Positions 22,899 through 32,717 of a stretch of 64,000 bases of DNA are shown piece after piece (position 1 is the stretch's first letter; every line of letters starts with the position of its first letter). The DNA lies in contig DYIY01000012.1 in the NCBI GenBank assembly GCA_020723405.1, positions 1 to 64,000 of the forward strand, read 5' to 3'. The notes under the pieces are model-generated. The model did no database searches. It had not been told where the DNA came from and worked only from the letters and a program-made list of their open reading frames with translations. The translations under genes were made by a program, and so were the position numbers. This stretch comes from Thiobacillus denitrificans. GTDB taxonomy: Bacteria > Pseudomonadota > Gammaproteobacteria > Burkholderiales > Thiobacillaceae.

Positions 22899-24116
22899 TC
22901 AAGCGGCGGAATGCCCCTTCAGTTCCACCTTGACGTTCTGCTCGGCGGTGAGGCCCTGGTAGTATTTCTTCAGCACGGCGGCGACTTCGGGACGGCTGAA
23001 CTCCACGGGCAGGTCCTGGCCTTCGGAGAGCATGGCGCGGACCTTGGTGCCGGACAGCAGGATGCGGTCATCCTTGGTGTGGGGGCAGGTACGCTGGGAG
23101 GCCATGCCGCCGCACTTGTTGCACCAGAAGGTCCAGTCGATGTTCATGTTCTTGGTTTCCAGGGCGCCGGCGGGGATCTCGTCGAAGATCTTCTGGGCGT
23201 CGAAGGGGCCGTAGTAGTCACCCACGCCGGCGTGGTCCCGGCCCACGATCAGGTGGGAGCAGCCATAGTTCTGGCGGAACAGGGCGTGCAGCAGGGCTTC
23301 GCGGGGACCGGCATAACGCATGTCCAGGGGGTAGCCGGCCTGGATCACGGTGTTGGGGGCGAAGTAGTTGTCGATCAGGGTGGCGATGGCCTCGGAGCGC
23401 ACTTCGGCGGGAATGTCGCCCGGCTTCAGGGCGCCCAGCAGGGAGTGGACCAGCACGCCGTCCATGGTCTCGATGGCGATCTTGGCCAGATATTCGTGGG
23501 AGCGGTGCATGGGGTTGCGGGTCTGGAAGGCAGCCACGCGGGTCCAGCCCATTTGCTTGAACTTGGCGCGGGTCTCGGCGGGGGTCATGAACTGGTCGCC
23601 GTACTTTTCCTTGAAGCCGCCGTCGGACAGGACCTTGACCGGGCCGGCCAGGTTGATGGGTCCCTGGTCCATGACCATCTTGACGCCGGGGTGGGCCAGA
23701 TCGGTGGTCTTGTAGACCATCATGCACTCGTGGCCCTTGTCGATGCCGTAGATCTCGGTGACCTTCATGGTGCCCATGATCTCGCCGGTCTCGCTGCTCA
23801 CCAGGGCCACGTCCTGGCCCAGGGTCAGGGTCTGGGCGGTCTGGGTGTCGGTGGAGAGGGTGACGGGGATGGGCCAGAACAGGCCGTTGGCCATCTTGTA
23901 GCCGTCGCACACGCCCTGCCAGTCGCCGTGGGTCATGAACCCTTCCAGGGGGGTGAAGCCGCCAATGCCCATCATGATCAGGTCGCCGGTCTCCCGGGAG
24001 GACATCTTGATCTTGGTGAGGCTCTGGGCGCGGGCCAGTTCAGCGTCGCGGGCGGCGCCTTCGAGCAGCAGAGGCTTCAGTTCGTCTCCGCCGTGGGGGT
24101 TCACCAGTCGGGTCAT
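22899..24116 (-). CDS. sat: Sulfate adenylyltransferase (ATP sulfurylase)
   Basis: 405 residues, the normal length of the homo-oligomeric dissimilatory enzyme. Active-site motifs are present: [17 protein letters not shown] (H-x-x-H) and [13 protein letters not shown], plus a zinc-like C-x2-C...C pattern (WCNKCGG...CPH). In sulfur oxidation it makes ATP from APS and pyrophosphate, releasing sulfate, and so completes the pathway begun by AprBA. It is the first gene of the sat-aprB-aprA unit. The upstream 24117-24333 region carries AT-rich sequence and TGATTAG/CTAATCA half-sites suitable for promoter and regulator binding. Confidence 0.96.
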   Translation of the reverse strand: MTRLVNPHGGDELKPLLLEGAARDAELARAQSLTKIKMSSRETGDLIMMGIGGFTPLEGFMTHGDWQGVCDGYKMANGLFWPIPVTLSTDTQTAQTLTLGQDVALVSSETGEIMGTMKVTEIYGIDKGHECMMVYKTTDLAHPGVKMVMDQGPINLAGPVKVLSDGGFKEKYGDQFMTPAETRAKFKQMGWTRVAAFQTRNPMHRSHEYLAKIAIETMDGVLVHSLLGALKPGDIPAEVRSEAIATLIDNYFAPNTVIQAGYPLDMRYAGPREALLHALFRQNYGCSHLIVGRDHAGVGDYYGPFDAQKIFDEIPAGALETKNMNIDWTFWCNKCGGMASQRTCPHTKDDRILLSGTKVRAMLSEGQDLPVEFSRPEVAAVLKKYYQGLTAEQNVKVELKGHSAA

Positions 24117-24333
24117 GGGGGGCTCCTAGGGACGTGTTGATTAGAATAGGCTGATAAGCCGAATGGGCCGCGAGAATAGCACCCGCCACCCCCCCTCACT
24201 AATCAGACTTATTTCTTTGCAAATAAATTTTTTTTGGGCTTGGACCCCGGTTTCCCCGACCCGGCCCAGCCCGCTGGAGACGGACCCGGTCCGCCGCTAC
24301 AATGGCCCGGTTTTTCGGAGATCGATATCCATA
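24117..24333. promoter_or_regulatory. Divergent control region of sat and a lipoprotein gene
   Basis: Contains an AT-rich tract (AAATAAATTTTTTTT, 24221-24235 region) unlike its GC-rich surroundings, inverted half-sites TGATTAG near 24139 and CTAATCA near 24200, a minus-strand TATTCT, and a plus-strand TACAAT at 24298-24303 serving the lipoprotein gene. Assignment of the sat promoter is tentative. Confidence 0.4.
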
Positions 24334-25050
24334 ATGCGCCCCCTGAGCCTGCTCCTCCCGCTCCTGCTGTCCCTGTTCGCCGGTTGTGCAAACCAGGAAA
24401 TCCAGCGCAAGGACGGCACCAGTTCCGCCCGAACCTTCACCTTGTCCAGTCTGGCCAAGAGCGACGTGGACATCATCACCGAACTCAATCAGCGGGAGAT
24501 CCACAAAAGCCTGCGCCTGATCGCCGAAAAGCTTTACCGGCGCAACCCCAGCGAGTACCGCAAGACGGGCTTCGAGAGCCCGGAGGCCGCCACCGAACGC
24601 ATCTTTGAACATCTGGCCAACTGGCCCGAGTCCCCCCTGGCCAAATTGAACTGGGAGGACAATTTCAAGCTGGCCTTCCAGGACGCCTATGGCGGCGACC
24701 GGGTCTATGCCTTCATGACCGCCCTGACCACCATGGTCATGGCCTCCTACAACCATAAGACGGCCTTCTTCCTGCCCGACGAAGTCTCCGCCCAGAAGCT
24801 GTACAACAGTGCCCGCAACATCGAAACGGCGGTGTGGAAGCTGTCCAACGCCCGTTACGGCGGCACGGGTGGGCGCATGTTGATCAGCAACAGCATGGAC
24901 GGGGAGGTGCAGAACCTGTCCTTCGAACGGGAGTTCGGCAAGCTCATCGCCCAGCAGGACCTGCTGGCGCTCATCATGGAGGACCGGGGCAATCGTTCCA
25001 TCAGCCGGGTCTTCCAGAACGCCGCCTCCTTCGCCTTCCTGCCCATCTGA
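24334..25050 (+). CDS. Putative lipoprotein of unknown function
   Basis: 238 residues from ATG 24334, with a leader MRPLSLLLPLLLSLFAGC ending in a lipobox (LFAGC, cysteine at 18). The mature part is helical with a conserved-looking DVDIITELNQREIHKSLRLI and a hydrophobic helix (YAFMTALTTMVMASYNH) near residues 130-146 that may enter the membrane or pack internally. I do not recognise the family beyond a general impression of occurrence in betaproteobacteria. It precedes the DUF6499-like gene by 7 nt and is divergent from sat, without obvious functional tie to sulfur metabolism. Confidence 0.65.
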   Translation: MRPLSLLLPLLLSLFAGCANQEIQRKDGTSSARTFTLSSLAKSDVDIITELNQREIHKSLRLIAEKLYRRNPSEYRKTGFESPEAATERIFEHLANWPESPLAKLNWEDNFKLAFQDAYGGDRVYAFMTALTTMVMASYNHKTAFFLPDEVSAQKLYNSARNIETAVWKLSNARYGGTGGRMLISNSMDGEVQNLSFEREFGKLIAQQDLLALIMEDRGNRSISRVFQNAASFAFLPI

Positions 25051-25057
25051 TGACCTG

Positions 25058-25777
25058 ATGGACTGGCGCCGGGCCGAGGACTACGCCTTTGCGGCAGACC
25101 TGGACGCCGCTGGCTGGGCTTGGCAGTTCCTGCGCCGCTGTCCGGAATACCGGGCCGACCATGCCTGGTTCATCGCCACCTGGCGGGCCCTGGAGACGGA
25201 CTATGGCACACCGCCGACCCGGGATTACTTCCACTGGAAACAGGACCCCCGGGCCTGGCGGACCCAGGCCGGATTGGCCGGGTGCAGCCTGGAGGCCTGC
25301 CCCGGCGAGGGAGACCAGGTGCTCATCGAATGCTGGATGGGGGAAAAATGGGGCTTCCGCAAGTTCCCCCCCGATCCGGCCGAGGATTTCCCCCCGGACC
25401 TGACCTGGCGGCACATCCCCATTCCCATGCCCCCCCTGGCCAACGATGCATTTCCCGCCCTGGCGGCCGGCCAGGTGGCCCTGGCCTTCGATCTGGAGCT
25501 ACCCCTGGGCCCCCAGTTGGAGGCGGCCCGCCAGGAACTGGCCCGCCAGCGCCACGCCCTGACCCGGGCCGGCCACCCGCCGTTCCATCCGGGCCACGCC
25601 GCCCCTCGCTGGACCCGCTGGCTGCGGTTGCTGGACGCATTGGCGGCGGGGGCGGAACCGGAAACCGCCGGCCAGGTCATGAACATGGCGGACCCGGTTG
25701 CCGAAGCATCGGCGGCCCGGCGTATGGGCTGTCATGATTACCGCCGCATACTGCGGCTCATCGAACAAACCAGTTGA
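25058..25777 (+). CDS. DUF6499/DUF2285-like protein
   Basis: 239 residues. The start of the protein ([19 protein letters not shown] then [16 protein letters not shown]) matches the transcriptional-regulator-like DUF6499 type, and the C-terminal [20 protein letters not shown] with RRILRLI echoes the DUF2285 helical domain. These domains usually occur in conjugative elements beside a helix-turn-helix protein. No other element genes are seen here. The next gene starts 14 nt after its stop. A regulatory role is inference. Confidence 0.6.
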   Translation: MDWRRAEDYAFAADLDAAGWAWQFLRRCPEYRADHAWFIATWRALETDYGTPPTRDYFHWKQDPRAWRTQAGLAGCSLEACPGEGDQVLIECWMGEKWGFRKFPPDPAEDFPPDLTWRHIPIPMPPLANDAFPALAAGQVALAFDLELPLGPQLEAARQELARQRHALTRAGHPPFHPGHAAPRWTRWLRLLDALAAGAEPETAGQVMNMADPVAEASAARRMGCHDYRRILRLIEQTS

Positions 25778-25791
25778 TCAAGGAGAGCGAC

Positions 25792-26580
25792 ATGGCCATG
25801 GACGTCATCGACTACGACATCTTCGGCGACGACATGCAGTACGTGGAAATCGAACTGGACCCGGGTGAGGCGGCCATCGGCGAGGCCGGCATGATGATGT
25901 TCATGCAGGACGGGGTGGAAATGGAGACGGTGTTCGGCGACGGTTCCGCCAGCCAGTCCGGGCTCTTGGGTAAGCTCATGGGTGCGGGCAAGCGCCTGCT
26001 TACCGGCGAATCCCTGTTCACCACGGTCTTCGTCAACCAGGGCCAGGGCAAGAAACGGGTGGCCTTCGCCGCCCCTTTCCCGGGCAAGATCGTGCCGGTG
26101 GACCTGAGCCAGATCGGCGGCACCCTCATCTGCCAGAAGGACGCCTTCCTCTGCGCCGCCAAGGGTGTGAGCCTGGGGCTGGCCTTCCAGCGCCGGTTGG
26201 GAGCGGGTTTCTTCGGCGGCGAGGGTTTCATCCTGCAAAAACTGGAGGGGGATGGCATGGCCTTCTTCCATGCCGGCGGCACCATCGCCGAAAAGACCCT
26301 GGCCCCCGGGGAAGTGCTGCGGGTGGATACCGGCTGCCTGGCCGCCCTGCAACCCTCGGTGGATTACGACATCCAGTACGTGGGCAAGATCAAGACCGCC
26401 CTGTTCGGTGGTGAGGGCTTGTTCTACGCCAAGCTCACCGGCCCGGGCAAGGTCTGGTTGCAGACCCTGCCCCTGTCCCGCCTGGCCAACCGCATCATCG
26501 CCGCCGCACCCAGCCTGGGCGGGAAGCAGTCCGGGGAGGGCTCGGTGCTGGGCGGCCTGCTGGACGGCGACAACAGTTGA
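25792..26580 (+). CDS. AIM24/TIGR00266-family protein
   Basis: 262 residues from ATG 25792, chosen for the AGGAG six nt upstream (the frame is open from 25774). The beta-rich sequence with repeated GEA/GGEGLF segments ([58 protein letters not shown]) matches the AIM24 beta-helix family, often annotated TIGR00266. Function in bacteria is unknown; eukaryotic AIM24 relates to mitochondrial membrane organisation. It is probably co-transcribed with the two genes before it. Confidence 0.85.
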   Translation: MAMDVIDYDIFGDDMQYVEIELDPGEAAIGEAGMMMFMQDGVEMETVFGDGSASQSGLLGKLMGAGKRLLTGESLFTTVFVNQGQGKKRVAFAAPFPGKIVPVDLSQIGGTLICQKDAFLCAAKGVSLGLAFQRRLGAGFFGGEGFILQKLEGDGMAFFHAGGTIAEKTLAPGEVLRVDTGCLAALQPSVDYDIQYVGKIKTALFGGEGLFYAKLTGPGKVWLQTLPLSRLANRIIAAAPSLGGKQSGEGSVLGGLLDGDNS

Positions 26581-26775
26581 GGTCACAGCCCTGTAACAGT
26601 GGCGTCCCATCATCCTGGAAACGGCAGTTGGACGCGCCAGCGGGCGCGTAGCGGGCTCGCCTGACGGGTGACCGTTTCGAAGGGGCGCCATCAATATCCA
26701 TGAGGCACATCAAAGGAACATGAGCGGTCAACTGCGGTTTCTAGGATCATGGCCGTTTTGTCGGGAGAACCAGGC
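26581..26775 (+). other. Intergenic region with a short hairpin
   Basis: Between the AIM24-like and SixA-like genes. It holds the imperfect stem ACGCGCC/GGCGCGT at 26632-26649 and a CTGTAACAG palindrome near 26591. No gene or clear promoter was seen. Confidence 0.4.
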
Positions 26776-27234
26776 ATGGATTTGATCCTCTGGCGTCACG
26801 CGGATGCCCGGGACGGGGAGCCGGACATGGACCGGGCCTTGACCAACAAGGGCGAACGCCAGGCCGGCATCATGGCGGAATGGCTGCTGCCCCGCCTGAC
26901 CAGGGATACCCGCATTCTGGCCAGCCCCGCCGTGCGCACCCGCCAGACCGCCGATGCGCTGGGCCTGGAGTACGAAGTGGTCGGGGAAATCGCCCCCGGG
27001 GCCGATGGCGTCCACGTGCTGGCCGCCGCCGGCTGGCCCGACGCCTCCGGCACGGTGCTGGTGGTGGGCCACCAGCCCACCCTGGGTGAAGCCGCCAGTC
27101 TGTTGTTGTTCGGTGAGGCCCGGCCCCTGAGCCTCAAAAAGGCCGGGGTGCTGTGGCTGACCAACCGGGTCAGGGGCAGCCAGCCCCAGACCATCCTCAA
27201 GGCGGCCATGACGGTGGAGATGCTGGGGGGTTAA
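26776..27234 (+). CDS. sixA: SixA-type phosphohistidine phosphatase
   Basis: 152 residues from ATG 26776. The RHG-type catalytic motif is LWRHADA with the nucleophilic histidine at position 8; a second histidine lies in VVVGHQPTLGEA near residue 100, as in SixA. The enzyme removes phosphate from phosphohistidine of His-containing phosphotransfer domains, so it may damp two-component or PTS signalling, possibly of the chemotaxis or FlrBC systems nearby. The stop overlaps the stop of the convergent EAL-HDOD gene by three nt. Confidence 0.85.
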   Translation: MDLILWRHADARDGEPDMDRALTNKGERQAGIMAEWLLPRLTRDTRILASPAVRTRQTADALGLEYEVVGEIAPGADGVHVLAAAGWPDASGTVLVVGHQPTLGEAASLLLFGEARPLSLKKAGVLWLTNRVRGSQPQTILKAAMTVEMLGG

Positions 27235-28448
27235 TCCAAGCCGAGTTGTTCCACCCAGGCCAGGGCCTGGAGGTGGGCTTCGCTCACCTGCTGGGGTGCC
27301 AGCATGAGGGACAGGGCCAGGTCTTCCAGTTGCTTCTCGTCGCCGCTTTCCACGGCTTCCACCAGGGATAGGAAGGGACCGTAGATCCCGGAACGGTCGA
27401 GCAGGGCGTCGGCCAGCTTGTCGGTGATCACCACCCGCTCCAGCACTTCCTCCATGGGCATTTCCAGGAAGGCGGGCAACAGGGAGAAGACGCCGACGAT
27501 GAACAGGTTGTCCTGATCGGACCGGGCCAGCACGTGCTTGCCCAGGAGTTCGCAGAGGCGGCCCCGGGTGATGGCGGTGCGGGACAGGGTGGGCGAGGTG
27601 GGGGAGTTGCCCGCCGTCACCAACAGCAGGGTCAGCCAGCGGTAGAGGGGCTGCATGCCCAGGATGCTCACCGCGTGGCGGATGGACTGGACCTCGCAGG
27701 ACAGGCCGAAACCGGCCGAGTTGATGTAGCGCAGCAGCTTGAAGGTCAGTGCCACGTCCTTCTTGAACAGGGCTTCCAGGTCCTTCACCTCGGCGTTGTT
27801 GCGCACCTTCTCCAGGAGTTGCAGCACCGTGGCGTGGTTGGGGTTGATGATCTTGGCAACCAGGTTTTCCGGCCGGGCGAAGTAATAGCCCTGGAAGAAG
27901 TCGAAACCCAGGTCCCGGCAATGTCGGAACTGCTCCAGGGTCTCCACCTTCTCTGCCACCAGTTTCACCGGATAGCGGCGGATTTGCTTGACCATGCGCG
28001 CCAATTCGGCAGGGCTGTGGGCCAGGACGTCCAGTTTCACGTAGTTGGCCAGGGGCAGCAGGGATTCCGATTCCGGCATGTAGTGGAAGTCGTCCAGGGC
28101 GAAGCGGTAGCCCGCCGTTTTGAGCTCCTGCATGCGCGCCAGTATCTCCGGGGTGACCTGGACGGTCTCCAGCACTTCGATGACCACGTTCTCATGGGGC
28201 AGCAAGGTGGAGAAGCTGGACATGAGCATGGACACTTCCATGTTCACGAAGGCCAGCTTGCCCTTCAGCAGCCATTCCGTGCCCATGTTGAAGAGGGTGT
28301 TGGAGATGACGGTGATGCCGGCGTCCACGTCGGATTCGACCCGGGCCGTCTGGGCGTGGGCGGAATGCCGGAACAGGAGTTCATAGGCCACCAGTTGGTG
28401 GCGCACGTCTACGATGGGCTGGCGGGCGATGAAGGCGTCGTTGCTCAT
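27231..28448 (-). CDS. EAL-HDOD (YuxH-type) signalling protein
   Basis: 405 residues. The N-terminal half is a degenerate EAL domain (FIARQPIVDVRHQLVAYELLF; the glutamate-alanine-leucine signature is replaced, for example NMEVSMLM), the C-terminal half an HDOD domain (about 200-395: VKDLEALFKKDVALTFKLLR, then the IRHAVSILGMQPLYRWLTLL helix). It should not hydrolyse c-di-GMP; homologues such as CdgJ influence motility. It is downstream of cheA on the same strand, separated by 61 nt with a strong hairpin, so it may be a weakly coupled member of the chemotaxis operon. Confidence 0.88.
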   Translation of the reverse strand: MSNDAFIARQPIVDVRHQLVAYELLFRHSAHAQTARVESDVDAGITVISNTLFNMGTEWLLKGKLAFVNMEVSMLMSSFSTLLPHENVVIEVLETVQVTPEILARMQELKTAGYRFALDDFHYMPESESLLPLANYVKLDVLAHSPAELARMVKQIRRYPVKLVAEKVETLEQFRHCRDLGFDFFQGYYFARPENLVAKIINPNHATVLQLLEKVRNNAEVKDLEALFKKDVALTFKLLRYINSAGFGLSCEVQSIRHAVSILGMQPLYRWLTLLLVTAGNSPTSPTLSRTAITRGRLCELLGKHVLARSDQDNLFIVGVFSLLPAFLEMPMEEVLERVVITDKLADALLDRSGIYGPFLSLVEAVESGDEKQLEDLALSLMLAPQQVSEAHLQALAWVEQLGLD

Positions 28449-28472
28449 GGAAACCGGGACGGGGCGGGATGA

Positions 28473-28499
28473 CCGGCCGGCGGCGGACAGGCCGGCCGG
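28473..28499 (-). terminator. GC-rich stem-loop between cheA and the EAL-HDOD gene
   Basis: CCGGCCGGC at 28473-28481 pairs with GCCGGCCGG at 28491-28499 around a 9-nt loop, just past the cheA stop. No T-run follows; it may attenuate rather than end transcription. Confidence 0.4.
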
Positions 28500-28509
28500 C
28501 CGGCGGGGA

Positions 28510-30441
28510 TCAGGGATGGGTGAACAGGCGGGAGGGCGTGTCGGCCTTCATGTCCCCCAGCAGTTCCTCCATGTCCAGCACCAGGACGATGGAGCCGTCG
28601 CCCGACAGGGTGGCGCCGGCAATGCCCCGGGGTTTGATGTCCGACAGGGGCTTGATGACCACGTCGTCGCGCCCCACGAAACCGTCCACCGCCATGATGA
28701 AGGTGCTGTCCGAGGCATGCATGAGCACGCCGAAACCCGGCGACCGCTGGCCCTCCCAGCCGATGAGGGTGGCCAGACTGCGCACCGGCAGGACTTCATC
28801 CCGCACCACCATGGTGGCCCGGCCGGACACCCGCTGCACCTCGTCGGGCTTGATGGGAATGATCTCCCGCACCATGGACAGGGGCACGGCGAAGGACTGG
28901 TTGTTGAGGCGCACCACCAGCACCGGCAGGATGGCCAGGGTAAGGGGCAGGGAGATGGTGAAGGTGGAGCCCTGGCCGGGCAGGGAGATCACGTCGATCT
29001 TGCCGTTGAGGCGGGAAATGTTGGTCTTCACCACGTCCATGCCCACGCCCCGGCCGGAGACGTTGGAGATCTGGTCCTTGGTGGAGAAGCCGGGCAGGAA
29101 GATGAGGTGCAGGGACTGCCGGTCGTCCAGGCCGTTGGCTGTCTCCACGTCCAGAATGCCCTTTTCCACCGCCTTGCGGCGGATCACGTCGGGGCGCATG
29201 CCCTTGCCGTCGTCGGAAATCTCGATGTAGATGTGGTCCCCCACCTGGCTGGCGGACAGGGTGACGATGGCCTTGGCCGGCTTGTTGGCGGCTTTGCGCT
29301 CCTCGGGGGTTTCGATGCCGTGGTCCACGGCGTTGCGCACCAGGTGGACCAGGGGATCGTTCAGATCCTCGATCATGGTCTTGTCCAGCTCGGTCTCCTC
29401 GCCGGACAGCACCAGTTCCACGTCCTTGCCCAGTTGCCGGGCCAGGTCCCGGGCCAGCCGGGGATACTTCTGGAACAGGCGGCCGATGGGCTGCATGCGG
29501 GTCTTCATCACCGCGTTCTGCAGGTCCGACACCAGCAGGTCCAGCTGGCTCACCGCCGTGTCCAGGGCCTTCAGGGTCTCCTGGTCGTTGCGGCCGTGGA
29601 TGATCTGGGTCTTCAGGTTGGCGATGCGGTTCTTGGTGAGGCCGATCTCCCCGGACAGGTTGAGCACCTGGTCCAGCCGGGCCGTGTCGATGCGGATGGT
29701 GGTTTCCTTCTGCAGGGACTGGGGCGGGGCGGCGTTGCCGGATTGGGGTGCCCGGGAAGGGGTAGGCAGATCCTGGACCGGGGCGGGATGAGAGGCTGCC
29801 GCTGGGGGGGGTGCGGGCGTCGGTTCGGGAGCGGACGGGGCCACCGCCACCGGGGCGGGCGCCGGTGCGGCGGCCGGCTGGGGAATGGGGGCACCGGTGA
29901 GCACGGCATGCAGTACGTCCCAGTTGATGTCATCCTCCCCCGCCGAGGGGGCGGTGGGCGCTGCCGCCACGGGTTCGGGCGGCGTCGGCAGCGGCGCCGC
30001 GGCCGGGGCGGCCGGGGCGGCAGGTGCGGGCGCCGCCTTGCCCAACGGACGCCCGGCCAGGGCATCTTCCAGGCCGACGATGATGTGGGGATCGGCGGGC
30101 TGGGGTTGGACGCTCTGGGACAGGGCACCGAACATGTCGCGCACCGAGGCGGTGGCGGCCAGGATGATGTCCATCAGCTCGGCGGACAGGTGCAGTTCGG
30201 CGTTGCGCAGCTTGTCGAACAGGTTCTCGGTGCGGTGGCAGAGGCTGACCAGGTTCTCCACGTTGAGGAAGCCGGCACCGCCCTTGATGGTGTGGAAGCC
30301 GCGGAAGATGTCGTTGAGCAACTCCCGGTCCTCGGGCCGCTTCTCCAGCTCCACCAGCTTGTTGTCCACCTGGGACAGCAGTTCTCCCGCTTCCAGGAGG
30401 AAATCCTGGAGCAGTTCTTCCATTCCGGCAAAGTCGCTCAT
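28510..30441 (-). CDS. cheA: Chemotaxis histidine kinase CheA
   Basis: 643 residues from ATG 30441 with GGAGAGG upstream. Domain order: HPt with the phosphorylated H50 (GFHTIKGGAGF), a long proline/alanine linker (about 130-270), dimerisation helices, an HATPase domain (LVHLVRNAVDHGIE; DDGKGMRPDVI; GRGVGMDVVKTNI), and a CheW-like regulatory domain to the end. It phosphorylates CheY and CheV from receptor signals. P2 (CheY-binding) appears shortened, replaced by low-complexity linker. It is the last gene of cheV-cheV-cheY-cheZ-cheA; no cheW, cheR, cheB or receptor gene lies in the window. Confidence 0.95.
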   Translation of the reverse strand: MSDFAGMEELLQDFLLEAGELLSQVDNKLVELEKRPEDRELLNDIFRGFHTIKGGAGFLNVENLVSLCHRTENLFDKLRNAELHLSAELMDIILAATASVRDMFGALSQSVQPQPADPHIIVGLEDALAGRPLGKAAPAPAAPAAPAAAPLPTPPEPVAAAPTAPSAGEDDINWDVLHAVLTGAPIPQPAAAPAPAPVAVAPSAPEPTPAPPPAAASHPAPVQDLPTPSRAPQSGNAAPPQSLQKETTIRIDTARLDQVLNLSGEIGLTKNRIANLKTQIIHGRNDQETLKALDTAVSQLDLLVSDLQNAVMKTRMQPIGRLFQKYPRLARDLARQLGKDVELVLSGEETELDKTMIEDLNDPLVHLVRNAVDHGIETPEERKAANKPAKAIVTLSASQVGDHIYIEISDDGKGMRPDVIRRKAVEKGILDVETANGLDDRQSLHLIFLPGFSTKDQISNVSGRGVGMDVVKTNISRLNGKIDVISLPGQGSTFTISLPLTLAILPVLVVRLNNQSFAVPLSMVREIIPIKPDEVQRVSGRATMVVRDEVLPVRSLATLIGWEGQRSPGFGVLMHASDSTFIMAVDGFVGRDDVVIKPLSDIKPRGIAGATLSGDGSIVLVLDMEELLGDMKADTPSRLFTHP

Positions 30442-30498
30442 ATGCCTCTCCTCAGGCGGGAGGGCGGCCACTCTGGTCCGCCCGGCCACCCGCAATCG

Positions 30499-31287
30499 TT
30501 AAAAGCCCAGGCTTTCCAGCAGGTCGTCCACCTGTTCCTGGCTGGTCACCACGTCACTGCGTCCGCTCGTGTTGACCACCGGACCGTTGAGCAGGCCGGG
30601 ATCCACGGACTGGCGTTTCTCCTCGGGGGTGGTCTCGATCAACAGGGCCAGCAACTGGCTTTCCAGGCTCTGGGCCGCCTCCAGCACTTTCTTGATCACC
30701 TGGCCGGTGAGATCCTGGAAATCCTGGGCCATGATGATTTCCATCAACTGGGCCTTGGTGGCATCGCTGTGTTCCGGCACCTGGGCCAGGAAGGATCGGG
30801 TGTCGCGGACCAGGTCCTTGAACTCGGCCACGCCCAGTTGTTTTTCGAACAGCTTGTCCCATTTGCCGGACAGGTCCCGAGCCGTGCCCCCCATCTGCGC
30901 CTGGATGGGCTTGGCGATCTCGGCGGCGTTGAGGGTCCGCTCGGCAGCCTGGGCGGTCATGGCGGCGATGTAGTTCAGCCGGTCACGGTTGTCGGGCAAC
31001 TGGTTGGCCACTTTTTCCAGGGTCTTGTCGTAACCCAGTTCCCGCAACAGGTTGTGCAGGCCCCGGGTCATCTGCCCCAGCCGGGCGAACACCCGTTCTC
31101 CGCTGGCCCCACCTTCTTCGCCACCCTCGCCCTGGCTTACCGCCCGGGCAATGCTGTCGAACAGGTTCTCCAGTTCCGGCGTGTCGCTGGTGGGTGAAGC
31201 CGCCGGCTCGGGCTTGGTGGGCTCCGGGGGCGGGGTAAAGGCGATGCTGTCGAACAAGGCTTCCAGTTCGGGGGAGTCGCCGCTCAT
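30499..31287 (-). CDS. cheZ: Chemotaxis phosphatase CheZ
   Basis: 262 residues, long for CheZ but with the key helix: AQDFQDLTGQVIKKVLEAAQ (the D/Q active-site pair that completes the CheY-P active site). N-terminal residues are a repeated acidic/proline segment (ALFDSIA...NLFDSIA), two copies about 35 residues apart. The C-terminal FxxxLGF-type tail (DDLLESLGF) likely binds CheY-P. It accelerates dephosphorylation of CheY-P. It sits between cheY and cheA in the operon with an AAGGAG ribosome site. Confidence 0.9.
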   Translation of the reverse strand: MSGDSPELEALFDSIAFTPPPEPTKPEPAASPTSDTPELENLFDSIARAVSQGEGGEEGGASGERVFARLGQMTRGLHNLLRELGYDKTLEKVANQLPDNRDRLNYIAAMTAQAAERTLNAAEIAKPIQAQMGGTARDLSGKWDKLFEKQLGVAEFKDLVRDTRSFLAQVPEHSDATKAQLMEIIMAQDFQDLTGQVIKKVLEAAQSLESQLLALLIETTPEEKRQSVDPGLLNGPVVNTSGRSDVVTSQEQVDDLLESLGF

Positions 31288-31318
31288 CGTTGCTCCTTGC
31301 TGTAGGGGGTCGCCCGGC

Positions 31319-31711
31319 TCACATCCCGTACTTCTCGAAGATCTTGCCCATCTTTTCTTCGAGGGTGGCGGCGGTGAACGGCTTGACGATATAGCCCGAG
31401 GCGCCGTTCTGGGCGGCCTCGATGATGTTTTCCTTCTTGGCCTCGGCAGTGATCATGAGCACGGGCAGGTGCTTCAAGGTGGGATCGGCGCGGATGGCCT
31501 TGAGCAACTCGATGCCGGTCATCACCGGCATGTTCCAGTCGGTGACGACGAACTGGAAGTTGCCGCCCCCCTTGAGTTTCTGCAGGGCGGCGGAGCCATC
31601 CTCAGCCTCATCCACGTTGGTGTAGCCCAGTTCCTTGAGCAGGTTGCGCACAATGCGCCGCATGGTGGAGAAATCGTCCACCACCAGAAATTTCAGGTTC
31701 TTGTCGGCCAT
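31319..31711 (-). CDS. cheY: Chemotaxis response regulator CheY
   Basis: 130 residues, a single receiver domain. The phosphorylation site is D58 ([10 protein letters not shown]), with acidic pocket D12-D13, T88 and K110 all present. Phospho-CheY binds the flagellar switch (FliM) to reverse rotation. It is the third gene of the che operon behind the sigma-28-like promoter; the flagellar genes whose output it controls start on the opposite strand at 33774. Confidence 0.97.
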   Translation of the reverse strand: MADKNLKFLVVDDFSTMRRIVRNLLKELGYTNVDEAEDGSAALQKLKGGGNFQFVVTDWNMPVMTGIELLKAIRADPTLKHLPVLMITAEAKKENIIEAAQNGASGYIVKPFTAATLEEKMGKIFEKYGM

Positions 31712-31763
31712 CCTAGGTCCTCTTCATCCGCGTTGCCCCGGCATTGTAATGAGCATCGGCCCC

Positions 31764-32702
31764 CTAGCGCTTGAGGAAGGCAAGAACGGTATCGGCCAGC
31801 ACCGCCGGATCGAACTTGGCCACGTAGGCGTCCACGCCCACTTTCTGGCCCATGGTGCGGTTCGCTTCGGAGGACAGGGAGGAATGCATGACCACGGGGA
31901 TGCCCTCGAAGCGGTTGTCCGACTTGATGTTGCGGGTGAGCACGTAGCCGTCCATCTCGGGCATTTCCGCATCCACCAGGATGAGCTGGATGTGGTTGCG
32001 CAGGGGGACCCGCTCCGACGTGGCCCGATTGGCCATGTTGGCAAGCTTTTCCCAGGCCTCCAGACCGTCGTTGGCCTGGATGTACTTGATGCCCAGCTTG
32101 TCCATGACGGAGACGATTTCCTTCCGCGCCACCGAGGAATCGTCGGCGAAGAAGATGGTGGCCTCCCGGCCCGCTTCCATCTGCGGCAGCACGGGCATGG
32201 CCTTCTCGCCCAGCACTTCCACCAGCACCCGTTCCACGTCCAGGATGGACACCAGGCGGCCGTCCTCCAGTTCGGTGATGGCGGTGATCATGCCGTCCTG
32301 GCCGGCCAGCATGTTTTCCGGCGGCTTCACCTTGTCCCAGTCCACCCGGATGATGCGGTCCACGTCCTGGACCAGGAAACCCTGGGTGTGGCGGGAGAAC
32401 TCGGTGACGATCATGGTGGCGCCGATGCCCGGCGGAGCGCCTTCCAGCTTGATGAAACGGGCCAGGGAGATCACCGGGATGATGCTGCCGCGCAGGGAGA
32501 TCACCCCTTCGACCCCGGCCGGCATGTTCGGCGTCATGGTGATGGGTGGGGTGGGCGAGACTTCCCGCACCTTGAACACGTTGATGCCGAAGGTCTCGTG
32601 GGTGCCCAGGGAGAACAGCAGCAGTTCCATCTTGTTGGAGCCCGCCAGTTTGGTGCGGGCATCCACGGCTTCCAGGAGCTTGTTGGGTTCCAGCGGATTC
32701 AT
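31764..32702 (-). CDS. cheV: CheV chemotaxis coupling protein (copy 2)
   Basis: 312 residues: CheW-like domain (about 20-165, LLLFSLGTHETFGINVFKVREV) plus receiver domain (about 180-310) with its phospho-acceptor in VDAEMPEMDGY. CheV links receptors to CheA and can be adjusted by phosphorylation. It is 15 nt downstream of a second cheV, with which it shares a clear ancestor (same VREV..., ILYADDSSVARK/IFFADDSSVARKE pattern), indicating a tandem duplication within one operon. Confidence 0.95.
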   Translation of the reverse strand: MNPLEPNKLLEAVDARTKLAGSNKMELLLFSLGTHETFGINVFKVREVSPTPPITMTPNMPAGVEGVISLRGSIIPVISLARFIKLEGAPPGIGATMIVTEFSRHTQGFLVQDVDRIIRVDWDKVKPPENMLAGQDGMITAITELEDGRLVSILDVERVLVEVLGEKAMPVLPQMEAGREATIFFADDSSVARKEIVSVMDKLGIKYIQANDGLEAWEKLANMANRATSERVPLRNHIQLILVDAEMPEMDGYVLTRNIKSDNRFEGIPVVMHSSLSSEANRTMGQKVGVDAYVAKFDPAVLADTVLAFLKR

Positions 32703-32717
32703 GAGTTTCCGTTCCCC

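Noticed and set aside
28414-31197. 927-codon frame opposite cheA and cheZ
   Set aside because: Low-complexity shadow product; the opposite strand encodes intact CheA and CheZ.
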